This document shows, piece after piece, positions 34,464-43,261 of a stretch of DNA of 64,000 bases. How positions within the stretch are numbered: position 1 is the first letter of the stretch; each line of letters begins with the position of its first letter. Origin of the DNA: Fodinibius sp052060035 (GTDB lineage Bacteria; Bacteroidota; Rhodothermia; Balneolales; Balneolaceae). The notes beneath the pieces were generated by a model that saw nothing but the letters and a program-made list of their open reading frames with translations, did not search any database and was not told the origin of the DNA. Made by a program: the position numbers and the translations under genes. The DNA is taken from contig NZ_JBPOEA010000004.1 of assembly GCF_052060035.1 (NCBI RefSeq), positions 124,001 to 188,000 on the forward strand, read 5' to 3'.

Positions 34464-35537
34464 CTACGATTGGATATTAAATACCGTCGTTTTAGGTCGG
34501 ATAGTCTGACGTCCCTCTGCCTGTTCTTTCAATAACAACTTTTGGGCTTTTTGTGACTCAAAAACCTGCTGCAAATCTTTGACTTCGGCAGCTGGTACAA
34601 AATGATTTTCACACTTTTCTAAAAAAGGATCAGCTTCCAAAGTTCTTATTTGCTCGTCCAATTTTTCGGACAGCTCGTTTCGGTTCTCCACTCTTGCTTC
34701 ATTATGCTGATACTTGGGTTGCTCGGCCAATTCTGAAATCCCCAAAATACTGCACAGATCCCCAAACTGACGGTTACTCCCAATAGCCAGTGTTATCAAG
34801 CGGTTATCCGCGGTAGTAAAAATCTCTCCATACGGGGCAATATTGGGATGCAGCGATCCGATGCGCTGTGGCACTTTTCTGTTCATCAGCCAGTTGGTCG
34901 CTTGGTTAATTAGTGATGAAATAGCACTGTCATACAAACTGACGTCCACGCGAAAAGCCTGTTCCGGATTTTCTTTCTGCTTGAGCAGCGCACACAAAAT
35001 GCCCTCTTTCAACTGATGAGCCGCCAGTACATCAATCAAGGCAAGCGGTAACTTTGTGGGCAGACTATCGGGCTGACCATTCATTGACATAAAACCGGTT
35101 TCAGCCTGTAGAATTAGATCATACGCAAGGCGATCACTATCGGTGCCAAAGCCGGAAATATGTCCCTGTATTACCGTTGGATTAATGCCTTTCAGCTCTT
35201 CAAAAGTGAGACCAAATTTCTTGTCATCTCCCTTTTTAAAATTCGTGATGACAATATCTGCCTTTTCAATAAGCGTATGCGCTCGTTCCTTATCTTCGGC
35301 ACCTCCGAGATCCAAAAAAACCGATTCTTTATTCCAGTTAACCGAAGAAAAGTAGGCCGATGGACCTTGCAATGACTCCCCCGGCTGACGCCACTGACGT
35401 GTAACATCACCGCCATTCTTTTTATTCTCTACCTTGATGACTTTAGCGCCAAGCTCGGAAAAGAAATTCCCCACAGCAGGCCCGGCAAGCACTCCGGCAA
35501 ACTCAACAATGGTTAGATTTTCAAATATAGCTTCCAT
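34464..35537 (-). CDS. CaiB/BaiF family (class III) CoA-transferase
   Basis: The 357-aa protein begins LTIVEFAGVLAGPAVGNFFSELGAKVIKVE, the usual N-terminus of the family, followed by WNKESVFLDL and VIVTNFKKGD-type segments. The probable catalytic Asp is in LALIDVLAAHQ near 168. It transfers CoA between acids and acyl-CoA thioesters. It is slightly shorter than typical (~380-400). Eleven bases separate it from the lipoate-ligase gene upstream, so the two are probably co-transcribed. The substrate cannot be inferred. Confidence 0.88.
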   Translation of the reverse strand: MEAIFENLTIVEFAGVLAGPAVGNFFSELGAKVIKVENKKNGGDVTRQWRQPGESLQGPSAYFSSVNWNKESVFLDLGGAEDKERAHTLIEKADIVITNFKKGDDKKFGLTFEELKGINPTVIQGHISGFGTDSDRLAYDLILQAETGFMSMNGQPDSLPTKLPLALIDVLAAHQLKEGILCALLKQKENPEQAFRVDVSLYDSAISSLINQATNWLMNRKVPQRIGSLHPNIAPYGEIFTTADNRLITLAIGSNRQFGDLCSILGISELAEQPKYQHNEARVENRNELSEKLDEQIRTLEADPFLEKCENHFVPAAEVKDLQQVFESQKAQKLLLKEQAEGRQTIRPKTTVFNIQS

Positions 35538-35548
35538 ACCGGAATAAC

Positions 35549-36550
35549 TTATTCATCCGCGCCGTAGACTAATTCAATAAAATCGGGCTTGGGTACCGCC
35601 CCGAAATACTGTTCAATATTAATCGGCTCTATCAATTTTTCAATTTCTTGCCGGTCGTATCGTACACCTTCCAAATAATTTTCGAGCTGATCCACCGGTT
35701 CCTTGCCAAAGAAATCACCGTAAATTTTAAGATTATCAATATGACCTTCGGCAACATCCAGTCGCAGATCAATTTCCCCGGCATCAAAACGACGGCTTCG
35801 CTGGATATTAAATTTCGGCGACTTACCGAAATTCCAATCCCATAAACCATATTTTTCATCCTTTAGAGCGTGCACCTCCTCCCATTCCGCTTCTGTAAGG
35901 TGATAGATCTCAAATTCATCGCGATCTTCATACAGTCCTTCCAACAGCTTTTTACGAAAAGTTTGGGTATCCATCGACCCATCCAAAAACTCACTGATAT
36001 TTGCTACGCGGCTACGCACTGATTTATGTCCCTTCGATTCGATCTTGCTCATCTTCACATCAAGCGCATTGGTCACCTCATTCAGATCACTGTCAAAAAG
36101 CAGTGTTCCATGGCTAAACATCCGATCTACACTCGAAAACTGGGCATTGCCCGATATCTTTCGCCTATCAACCTGAAGATCATTACGTCCACTCAGCTCG
36201 GCATCGATACCCATCGTATTAAGTACGCGCACGATTGGCGCCGTGAACTTCTTAAAGTTATTAAGACTCTTCTTATCGTAATCCGTAATAAAGCTGAAGT
36301 TCAGATTTCCCGTATCATGATACACCGCCCCACCTCCGGAAATACGTCGCACCACGTGGATACCTTTTTCCTCAACATATTCATGATTAATTTCCTCGAG
36401 TGTATTTTGATTACGCCCGATAATAATAGAAGGCTCATTAATATAGAAGAGCAAATAATCGTGATCGTAATCGAAATTACGCAGCGCATATTCTTCAAGC
36501 GCCAGGTTTACATGCGGATCCGTTATTCCTTCGTTGTGGATAAAAATCAT
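35549..36550 (-). CDS. lplA: Lipoate-protein ligase A
   Basis: The 333-aa protein has the LplA motifs IIGRNQNTLEEIN (~47-59), RRISGGGAVYHDTGNLNFSF (~75-94) and the catalytic Lys in RRKISGNAQ. A ~90-residue C-terminal accessory domain is present. It activates lipoate with ATP and attaches it to E2 and GcvH proteins in the cytoplasm. It is followed closely by the CaiB-type gene; together they fit organic-acid metabolism. Confidence 0.92.
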   Translation of the reverse strand: MIFIHNEGITDPHVNLALEEYALRNFDYDHDYLLFYINEPSIIIGRNQNTLEEINHEYVEEKGIHVVRRISGGGAVYHDTGNLNFSFITDYDKKSLNNFKKFTAPIVRVLNTMGIDAELSGRNDLQVDRRKISGNAQFSSVDRMFSHGTLLFDSDLNEVTNALDVKMSKIESKGHKSVRSRVANISEFLDGSMDTQTFRKKLLEGLYEDRDEFEIYHLTEAEWEEVHALKDEKYGLWDWNFGKSPKFNIQRSRRFDAGEIDLRLDVAEGHIDNLKIYGDFFGKEPVDQLENYLEGVRYDRQEIEKLIEPINIEQYFGAVPKPDFIELVYGADE

Positions 36551-36662
36551 AAATGCTAATTGCTGAACTGTACGGGATTAATTCAAATCCAATGGTAGGC
36601 CGCTACTTTGAATGGAATATGAAGATGGGCGAAATATTACGCAGAGATTAATAACAACAATG

Positions 36663-37115
36663 TTATGCCCACTTAAATTCACCGTCGGCCGTAATACGCA
36701 GGTTTCCAGACTTACCCTCATCCACCAAATCTTGAAGAGAGGTATCCGACAACATTTTTCGTATTTCATCGCGCGTATCTGCCCACTTCTCATGAATGGG
36801 ACAAGGCTTCTCTGTTCCACAGCCCGGCAAACCCAACGCACATTCAGTCAAAATATCCATGCCATCGATGGCCGCCACGATTTCAAGTAGGGTGACATCA
36901 TTTGTGGGATTTATCAAACGCACTCCTCCTTTCGGCCCCTTCATAGACTCCATCAGATTTGCATTGGTAAGCTGCTGTAAAACTTTGGTTAAAAAGTGAT
37001 GCGAAATATCGAGATCGTTGCTAATTTTTTTAATAGATACATAAGAGTCATCAGAAACCGCAGCCAAATAGACCGAAGCTCTTAACCCATATACGCAAGC
37101 ATTTGATAATAACAT
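36663..37115 (-). CDS. Rrf2-family regulator with a three-Cys [Fe-S] motif
   Basis: The 150-aa protein has the Rrf2 winged helix (NACVYGLRASVYLAAVSD, then ISNDLDISHHFLTKVLQQL and the wing GPKGGVRL). Cysteines at 92, 99 and 105 (ECALGLPGCGTEKPC) match the [2Fe-2S] ligands of IscR/NsrR/RsrR-type members. It probably senses nitric oxide, oxidants or iron-sulfur status. A SufE gene lies 8 kb away and a TauE/UreH-like membrane protein gene is divergent from it. The target genes are unknown. Confidence 0.9.
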   Translation of the reverse strand: MLLSNACVYGLRASVYLAAVSDDSYVSIKKISNDLDISHHFLTKVLQQLTNANLMESMKGPKGGVRLINPTNDVTLLEIVAAIDGMDILTECALGLPGCGTEKPCPIHEKWADTRDEIRKMLSDTSLQDLVDEGKSGNLRITADGEFKWA

Positions 37116-37417
37116 ATAAAAGATTGGATTTAGTAGTCTCTATGCCCTGCTTAAAGCACTCATGAGCTAATCATTTCTATTTAAGCCCAGATTAATCAAC
37201 ATTGTTTCTAAGAAAAATCTGATTTACCATAATCCCTGAAGATCCCCTATTGTAATCAGATGTTTTTTTGTTCTAATGCAAAAATAAATTATTGAGACAT
37301 CAAAAAACAATAAAAACTGTTGTACCGAAGGTAATATTAATTATTAATGAAGTGAAATAACTAACAGATTCTTTGAGTTTACCATAACCATTATAAAGCA
37401 ACGGGATTAACGAGACT
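37116..37417. promoter_or_regulatory. Divergent intergenic region, 302 bp
   Basis: Separates the Rrf2 regulator gene (leftward) from the TauE/UreH-like membrane protein gene (rightward). AT-rich; no operator was identified with confidence. A divergently placed Rrf2 factor commonly controls its neighbour. Confidence 0.4.
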
Positions 37418-38074
37418 ATGGAAATTTGGACGGCGTTGGCAATTGGTTTTTTCGGCAGCTTCCATTGTATTGGTATGTGCGGTCCTATCGCATTGGCTTT
37501 GCCCGGCAAAAGCGACTCAACCGGTGTATTAATTTGGGGACGCCTGCTTTATAACATGGGTCGTGTAGTAACGTATTCTATACTCGGTATCATCTTCGGT
37601 ATTCTTGGTCAATCCATCGCTTTAGCAGGACTTCAGCAATCCGTATCCATTGTGCTGGGTATAATAATCGTAATAGGGGCCCTTTCTCAGTTTTCTTTTC
37701 TTGCAAATTGGAAACAAAAGGTAGGATTCAATCAATTATTTAATCACCTTGAGAAACTTATGCTGTCCCAATTTAAAAAGGGAGGTACAATTACCTTATT
37801 TATAATTGGACTATTGAATGGATTATTGCCTTGTGGGTTTGTATATGTAGGCCTAGCGGGATCGGTCACAACCGGATCAATCATTCAGGGCAGTCTGTTT
37901 ATGATATTATTTGGATTAGGTACCATTCCCGCGATGATGACAATGTCTTTAGCTCCCGGATTTATTAGTCTTGGTTGGCGGCAACGGATAAATAATTTCA
38001 TTCCTTATCTTGCCGTTGCATTCGGTGTTTATCTGATATACAGGGGAGTTGTAATCGGAAAAATGTTACATTGA
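37418..38074 (+). CDS. Sulfite-exporter TauE/SafE-like (UreH-type) membrane protein
   Basis: The 218-aa protein opens with ALAIGFFGSFHCIGMCGPIALALPG, the metal-binding His-Cys-Cys segment of the UreH/TauE family, has about six spans and carries GLLPCGFVYVGLAGSV in the middle. Such proteins, related to the transmembrane core of DsbD, are often encoded beside copper-handling and cytochrome oxidase maturation genes, none of which is visible here. Function may be thiol/metal transport (inference). It is divergent from an Rrf2 iron-sulfur regulator. Confidence 0.82.
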   Translation: MEIWTALAIGFFGSFHCIGMCGPIALALPGKSDSTGVLIWGRLLYNMGRVVTYSILGIIFGILGQSIALAGLQQSVSIVLGIIIVIGALSQFSFLANWKQKVGFNQLFNHLEKLMLSQFKKGGTITLFIIGLLNGLLPCGFVYVGLAGSVTTGSIIQGSLFMILFGLGTIPAMMTMSLAPGFISLGWRQRINNFIPYLAVAFGVYLIYRGVVIGKMLH

Positions 38075-38128
38075 TTATGTATAATTATGTACTTTTAAAT
38101 GTAAAGTCATCACAATAACAAGCGTGAT

Positions 38129-39598
38129 ATGGATATACAGCTTCACATATCAACCGATGAACAGGCTATAAGTCCAATCTGTGACTTTACTCACAGTTGG
38201 TGCCTAAGTTGTGGGCTGTCTGAAAATGAAGCCACCAAATTTACCATTGCAGTCTGCGAGCTGATTACCGATATCATCCTCTTTGCTTATCCCAAAAAAA
38301 GTGTTGGCTTTTTCGATCTTACTTTTCGCCAAACGCTATCTGATATCGAACTGATTGCCAGTGAAGTTGGAGAACCATTCGATCCGGACAAGCATCGATA
38401 CGATCCTCAAAGGGCCCTCCATGACAATGATTTTGAGGGAGCCGGATTTCGTGTTATTCGAAGGTTCACTGACGACTTTTTGTTTATCAATCGTGGAAAA
38501 GAGGGAAAAGAGTTTAGACTTCAGAAAAAAATTAATGTAAAAGATATTGATGAACTCATAGAGCTATCCCGGGCAAAAAAACCAAAAGAGCCCAAACAAA
38601 AAGCTTTACCCATCACCTATGATATTCATCAAATTACCCCGGCTGATGCCGAAGACATTGCCAAGCTTATTTACCGTACCTACGATTATTCTTATACCAA
38701 AGAAGAACTTTATTTTCCCAAAAAAATAGAGAAAACCCTTTTGGGCAAAGAAAAACTGGGCGTAATAACCCGCAGTGACAAGGGAAAAGCGTTGGGATAT
38801 TTCGCCATTCTTCAAAAAGAGGATTCCAATATTGCCGAAGTAGGTGAAGCCGTCGTTTCTCCCAGTTACCGCAGGCAAGGCATTATGAGCGGCATGATGG
38901 AGCATTTGATTAAAGTGGCCCGTGAGCATCATCTTCTGGCCTTGTTTGGAAAAGCAGTGACCATTCACCCGGTGAGCCAACGCGTAAATCAGAAGTTTGG
39001 ATTTAAAACCACGGGCGTAATGCTTCTGGAAACAAATAACGTAATTTTCAAAGGTTTTGATGAAGATTACCCGCAGCCGGTTTCGGTCGTTATTGATGTT
39101 CTACCGTTGCATCCAAATAATCATAAAGACCTGTATCTGCCGGAGAAACACGCTTACATCCTTTTAGAAACATATTCTTTGCTGGACATCCCTGTCACGG
39201 CTAAACATGACAAAAGTTACAAACTGGCTGATAAATCCGAGGCTGAGCTCCAGATTAATTATGCTGATTCTACAGCACTTATCGTGGTCGAAAAATACGG
39301 CCCCGACTTTTCCTCCGTACTTCAAGAAATGCTACAAAGCCTCATAGATCAGGAAAACCCAAATGTTATTTATTTGGATCTACCGCTCGAAAATGAAGCA
39401 ACGCCTTCTCAATTTAACAAACTTGAAGGATTAGGATTTATTTACTGCGGACTTGCTCCATTTTTCCATAATGAATCGGACTATTTGAGACTACAAAAAA
39501 TTTGTATGCCATTTGATTTAAACCTTGTCAATGTACACTCAGACTTTGGGCAACACATAAAATCTTATATTACTGATGAGTATTCCCAGCATACATAA
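38129..39598 (+). CDS. RsbW-like ATPase fused to a GNAT acetyltransferase
   Basis: Residues ~1-140 resemble an anti-sigma kinase HATPase: KFTIAVCELITDIILFAY is the N box (with the usual Asn replaced), and GAGFRVIRRFTDDFLFINRGKEGKEFRL is the G2 region. Residues ~160-300 form a GNAT fold with AEVGEAVVSPSYRRQGIMSG (acetyl-CoA loop RRQGIM) and HPVSQRVNQKFGFKTTGVML. The C-terminal ~190 residues look like a second, degenerate acetyltransferase half. The gene overlaps the following STAS gene by 23 bp, the arrangement of an RsbW/RsbV partner-switch pair. The role of the acetyltransferase is unknown; it may modify a target when released by the STAS partner (inference). Confidence 0.75.
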   Translation: MDIQLHISTDEQAISPICDFTHSWCLSCGLSENEATKFTIAVCELITDIILFAYPKKSVGFFDLTFRQTLSDIELIASEVGEPFDPDKHRYDPQRALHDNDFEGAGFRVIRRFTDDFLFINRGKEGKEFRLQKKINVKDIDELIELSRAKKPKEPKQKALPITYDIHQITPADAEDIAKLIYRTYDYSYTKEELYFPKKIEKTLLGKEKLGVITRSDKGKALGYFAILQKEDSNIAEVGEAVVSPSYRRQGIMSGMMEHLIKVAREHHLLALFGKAVTIHPVSQRVNQKFGFKTTGVMLLETNNVIFKGFDEDYPQPVSVVIDVLPLHPNNHKDLYLPEKHAYILLETYSLLDIPVTAKHDKSYKLADKSEAELQINYADSTALIVVEKYGPDFSSVLQEMLQSLIDQENPNVIYLDLPLENEATPSQFNKLEGLGFIYCGLAPFFHNESDYLRLQKICMPFDLNLVNVHSDFGQHIKSYITDEYSQHT

Positions 39599-39878
39599 AA
39601 ACGGCTCAGTACTTACTGTAACTATCCAAAGTGGATTTAATTTGTGGGTAAAAAATATGATTGCCAACCATATAAATGATGACATCCGAACCCTCAGAAT
39701 TGATCTCACCGGATGCAATTATATCGATACTGAAGGAGTGATCTATCTGTACAAATGGCAAAAAGATGGAAAATCGATAGAGCTCATTGACCCACCCGAT
39801 ATATTTTTCGAAATACTTGAAATTCTGGAACTTGATAATCGCTGGCACCCCAATGTTTTAAATAGGAATGAGGAATAG
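39576..39878 (+). CDS. STAS-domain anti-anti-sigma-like protein
   Basis: The 100-aa protein has the STAS core: VLTVTIQSGFNLWVKN, then LRIDLTGCNYIDTEGVIYLYKW. The segment IDTEG stands where phospho-acceptor STAS proteins have IDSSG/IDSTG, so one hydroxyl residue is kept and a Glu replaces the next. The start overlaps the upstream RsbW-GNAT gene by 23 bp, implying coupled translation and complex formation. No sigma factor gene is nearby. Confidence 0.75.
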   Translation: MSIPSIHKNGSVLTVTIQSGFNLWVKNMIANHINDDIRTLRIDLTGCNYIDTEGVIYLYKWQKDGKSIELIDPPDIFFEILEILELDNRWHPNVLNRNEE

Positions 39879-39880
39879 TT

Positions 39881-40495
39881 ATGACTGATGAATATGATCC
39901 CGATATGGTAGAACTTGATCTTGAACAAGATGTGTGGAACCGTTGCTACAGCGTACATTCCCTATTGATAATTGGCAGCAAAGAAGAAGACGGCAACTAC
40001 AATTTTGCCCCCAAACACATGGCCATGCCAATGGGCTTTAGTAATCATTTTGGATTTATGGGCACCCCTCGAAAAAACACCTATCGGAATGTACAGCGCG
40101 AAAAAGTATTTACCGTGAGTTACCCTACGCCCGACCAACTTACCGTTTCGAGCCTGGCTGCAACGCGTCGCGAAGATGACGATTCTAAGCCGGTACTCGA
40201 CCAAATCCCCACAACTGAGGCACAAAATATTGAGGGATACTTCCTAAAGGGTTCGTACTTTCAACTCGAATGTGAACTCACCGAATGCATTGGAAAATTC
40301 GGTGAATGGGAACTGGTTGTGGGAGAAATTGTTGCCGCCCGAGTTGATAAGAAAATGGTCCGCAAGGTCGGTAATGGTACGGGGGAAGGGCAACTGATCT
40401 ACAACAATCCGCTATTGGCTTATCTACATCCAAATCGGTTTAGCGTAATCAAAGAAAGCAATGTCTTTCCATTTCCAAAGGAGTTTAAACGATAG
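39881..40495 (+). CDS. Flavin reductase-like domain protein (FMN-binding split barrel)
   Basis: The 204-aa protein has the flavin_reduct pattern NRCYSVHSLLIIGSKEEDGN, FAPKHMAMPMGFSNHFGFMG and PRKNTYRNVQREKVFTVSYP, with a later LYHPN-like LAYLHPNRFSVI. It likely binds FMN and reduces a flavin or a metal complex. The start follows the STAS gene by 2 bp, so it belongs to the same operon. The substrate is unknown. Confidence 0.85.
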   Translation: MTDEYDPDMVELDLEQDVWNRCYSVHSLLIIGSKEEDGNYNFAPKHMAMPMGFSNHFGFMGTPRKNTYRNVQREKVFTVSYPTPDQLTVSSLAATRREDDDSKPVLDQIPTTEAQNIEGYFLKGSYFQLECELTECIGKFGEWELVVGEIVAARVDKKMVRKVGNGTGEGQLIYNNPLLAYLHPNRFSVIKESNVFPFPKEFKR

Positions 40496-40500
40496 TTTTC

Positions 40501-41661
40501 ATGACTAATCGGGCACAGCAGATTCGTAATTACATTGAAGAACAGAAGGCGGATTTTATTTCTCTGCTTCAGTCGTTGGTCGAATTCGAAACGCCATCTG
40601 ACCAACCGGAAAAATTCACCCCAATATGGGAGCTTTTATCACAACAGTTTCAAAGCCTGGGTTATACGGTGCATCATTTTGAGGGAAATGAAACGGCGGG
40701 TCAATTACTTTGCAAGCCTACCAATTTTGAACCTTCCAAACCCAGTCAATTAATTGTTGGCCACTGCGATACGGTTTGGGATATAGGCACTCTTAACGAA
40801 ATGCCTTTTAGCACTGAGGATAATATAGTCACAGGTCCCGGAGTGTATGATATGAAAGCGGGCCTCGCTATGATGATTTTTGGGATTAAGGCTATTCGTA
40901 ATCTGAATCAAAAAACCAAAGTGCAGCCAATATTTCTTATCAATTCTGATGAAGAAATCGGCAGTAATGAATCTAAAGAATGTATCATTGAACAAGCGAA
41001 GCTGGCAGAACGAACATTTGTTCTGGAACCCTCGCTTGATAGCATTGGCAAAATAAAAACAAGGCGAAAAGGTGTGGGAGATTTTGAAATAACCATTAAA
41101 GGCAAGCCATCTCATGCGGGTCTTGCTCCCGAAGAAGGGGTCAGCGCTATTTTGGGACTCTCTCACATTGTACAACAGCTGTTTCGTTTAAATGATCCGG
41201 CCAACGGTGTCACCGTAAATGTTGGAACTATCGAAGGTGGCGAACGATCAAATGTGGTAGCGGCCAAAAGCAAGGCCGTTATTGACGTACGCATACCCAC
41301 GAAAGAAGATGGTGAACGAATAAAGAATCAAATCTATAACCTCCAACCCGAAATCAACGGAATTGAGTTATCCGTAACCGGCGATATTAATCGGCCACCG
41401 CTTGAGCAAAATGAACCAAATAAAAAGCTTTGGGAGAAAACACAACAACTTGGCAGAGAGCTGGAAATGGAATTGCAAGAGGGAATGTCTGGAGGGGCCT
41501 CGGACGGGAATTTTACCAATCTCTATTCCCCCACCATCGACGGGCTGGGAGCGGTGGGAGAAGGGGCACATGCCTATCACGAAAAAATTTACATAGAACA
41601 AACATTGGATCGCCTGGCGCTATTTACCCTGTTACTTTTGGAACCTCCCATTTTTGATTAA
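40501..41661 (+). CDS. M20-family metallopeptidase (carboxypeptidase G2-like)
   Basis: The 386-aa protein has the M20 metal ligands and catalytic residues: VGHCDTVWDIG (His and catalytic Asp), GPGVYDMKAG (bridging Asp), INSDEEIGSNES (catalytic Glu pair), a dimerisation lid beginning KGKPSHAGLAPEEG, and the final His in GAHAYHEKIYIE. It is probably a zinc dipeptidase or glutamate carboxypeptidase. It follows the flavin reductase by 5 bp and ends against the convergent GIY-YIG gene with 4 bp overlap. Confidence 0.9.
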   Translation: MTNRAQQIRNYIEEQKADFISLLQSLVEFETPSDQPEKFTPIWELLSQQFQSLGYTVHHFEGNETAGQLLCKPTNFEPSKPSQLIVGHCDTVWDIGTLNEMPFSTEDNIVTGPGVYDMKAGLAMMIFGIKAIRNLNQKTKVQPIFLINSDEEIGSNESKECIIEQAKLAERTFVLEPSLDSIGKIKTRRKGVGDFEITIKGKPSHAGLAPEEGVSAILGLSHIVQQLFRLNDPANGVTVNVGTIEGGERSNVVAAKSKAVIDVRIPTKEDGERIKNQIYNLQPEINGIELSVTGDINRPPLEQNEPNKKLWEKTQQLGRELEMELQEGMSGGASDGNFTNLYSPTIDGLGAVGEGAHAYHEKIYIEQTLDRLALFTLLLLEPPIFD

Positions 41662-42534
41662 TCGTTTTCTCTTTCAAAAGCCCACTCAATAAGATAATCA
41701 TCAAGCTTATCTTGCGATATCAAGGGAGATTCCAGCGCTAATTGCTGACTAATCTGATAATTTCTGGAAGAACATCGTTCATAAAACCACTTTAATGAAT
41801 CAAGATCATCCAAAATCATCGATCCTGTGAATGATTCCAGCAAGCCACGATCTTGACATAATTCTATAACCTGATTAATAAAAAGAGTACTCTCTCCGCT
41901 CAAAAATTCCAGGAGATGATCCCATATACTATTCATTATGTTCCCCTCCCCATTAACCGCTAATTCATATTTCATTGGGGTTAACTTTTGGGTCAACACG
42001 CTGGGCAAATGAAATACAGAGGTAACTTCATGTTCCAATATATAGAGTATCCGGATAATACCACCCATCGACTTTCGAACTAATCGATGCCCCTTAAACG
42101 CCCCAAATATATAATGGGTTTCCGGTTGATGCATCTGAAGACGAAACCCAATATTTTTCTCATTTTTGTTTAATCCGTAAAAGTAATACGTCTCAGGCTG
42201 CTTTTTCGCATAATTGAATTCCGGTTGGTGTTTGCAAATGAGTTTATTTTCTAACAGGAGTGCTTTTTTTCTCAGACTCACAGATTTCAATATCTATTTT
42301 GTGAGTCATCCGTATTAAACAAATTGTTTTCCGTGAAGACGAATCCATGTTAGCGCGGCGATAGGTAAACAATCGATTTCTGAGGTTCTTGGCTTTACCC
42401 ACATATAGCAACTGCTCCGACCGTCCATACATTTTATACACGCTCGGCTCTGTGTGAAGCTCTTCAAAAAAGGTTTTCCCCACCCTATTTTCGATCGGGT
42501 TATAATGCTCAAATAATCGTTGTTGTTTCGTCAT
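41658..42534 (-). pseudogene. GIY-YIG nuclease interrupted by a frameshift in a run of seven A residues
   Basis: The N-terminal frame (starting MTKQQRLFEHYNPIENRVG) has the GIY-YIG elements VYKMYGRSEQ and LYVGKAKNLRNRL and reads ICESEKKSTPVRK-stop. The second frame carries the natural continuation: dropping one A from the seven-A run (minus strand; plus positions 42264-42270) yields SEKKALLLENKLICKHQPEF, the standard GIY-YIG core with the ALLLEN and KHQPEFN residues. The whole stretch is 877 nt, one base more than 292 codons. It could be a decayed gene, a sequencing error, or a gene expressed by transcriptional slippage. The C-terminal ~150 residues have no recognised domain. Confidence 0.8.
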
Positions 42535-42726
42535 TATTAAATGATTATCTCAGAATTTTACGCTGATTTATGAAATATCAAAAAAATTAAGACCCAAATT
42601 TTACATATAGTAGGGAATCCCCAAAAAATATACTATACTTAGGCTCTTAAGCGCCATTTATTGCGTTAGCAAGGCGTTATTAAACATTTAAGTAGCACAA
42701 GAAGTAAAAATTTTCGGAGATTTATC
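42535..42726. promoter_or_regulatory. Divergent region and leader of the cold-shock gene
   Basis: The right part forms the 5' leader of the csp gene. It has a short stem (AGCGCC / GGCGTT with a ~17-nt loop, about 42649-42680) and ends with a good ribosome-binding site, CGGAG, eight bases before the ATG. Cold-shock genes often have structured leaders that control translation by temperature; that role is inferred. Confidence 0.4.
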
Positions 42727-42936
42727 ATGGCAGAACGTGAAGTAGGAACTGTTAAATGGTTCCATAATGGCAAAGGTTATGGATTCATAACCAGAGAGGA
42801 AGGTGAAGACATTTTCGTTCATTTCAGTGAAATCGAAATGGAAGGCTATAAAAAATTAGAAGAAGGCCAAGAAGTAGAATTCACTGTTGCGGAAGGTGAA
42901 AAAGGACTACAAGCACAAGAGGTGATTCCCTTGTAA
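42727..42936 (+). CDS. Cold-shock protein (CspA family)
   Basis: The 69-aa OB-fold protein has RNP1 KGYGFITRE and RNP2 DIFVHFSEI, with GTVKWFHNGKGYG at the start. It binds single-stranded RNA/DNA and melts RNA structure. The ribosome-binding site is strong. A terminator follows directly, so it is a single-gene unit. The gene sits between the GIY-YIG remnant and dodecin. Confidence 0.95.
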   Translation: MAEREVGTVKWFHNGKGYGFITREEGEDIFVHFSEIEMEGYKKLEEGQEVEFTVAEGEKGLQAQEVIPL

Positions 42937-42962
42937 GGTGATTATCAAATATCATTATTTTC

Positions 42963-42997
42963 AAAAAGCGTTACCTAATTGGTAGCGCTTTTTTATT
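42963..42997 (+). terminator. Terminator of the cold-shock gene
   Basis: A 10-bp stem (AAGCGTTACC / GGTAGCGCTT, one T-G pair) with a 5-nt loop is followed by TTTTTATT, 27 bp after the stop codon. Confidence 0.85.
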
Positions 42998-43050
42998 ACA
43001 GAAACATCCTGCTATATTGTAATTTTCAACCGCTATAAAACGCTACACTT

Positions 43051-43260
43051 ATGGAAAATCATACCTACAAGAAAATTGAATTGACAGGAACGTCTGACCA
43101 ATCATTGGAAAAAGCTGTTGAAAATGCTATAGAAAAAGCCTCAAACACGGTAGATGATATGCGGTGGTTTGAAGTTATTGAAACACGAGGCTCTATAGAG
43201 GATGGGGCTGTTGCACAGTGGCAGGTCGTGATAAAAGTAGGTTTTACGCTAAAAGGCTGA
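43051..43260 (+). CDS. Dodecin family flavin-binding protein
   Basis: The 69-aa protein reads as a dodecin: YKKIELTGTSDQSLEKAVENAIEKA, then the flavin-stacking Trp in DMRWFEVIETRGSI and AQWQVVIKVGFTL. Dodecins form hollow dodecamers that store riboflavin or FMN and shield it from light. It is a single gene; the next gene (hybrid kinase) converges, leaving only one base between the stop codons. Confidence 0.93.
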   Translation: MENHTYKKIELTGTSDQSLEKAVENAIEKASNTVDDMRWFEVIETRGSIEDGAVAQWQVVIKVGFTLKG

Positions 43261-43261
43261 T

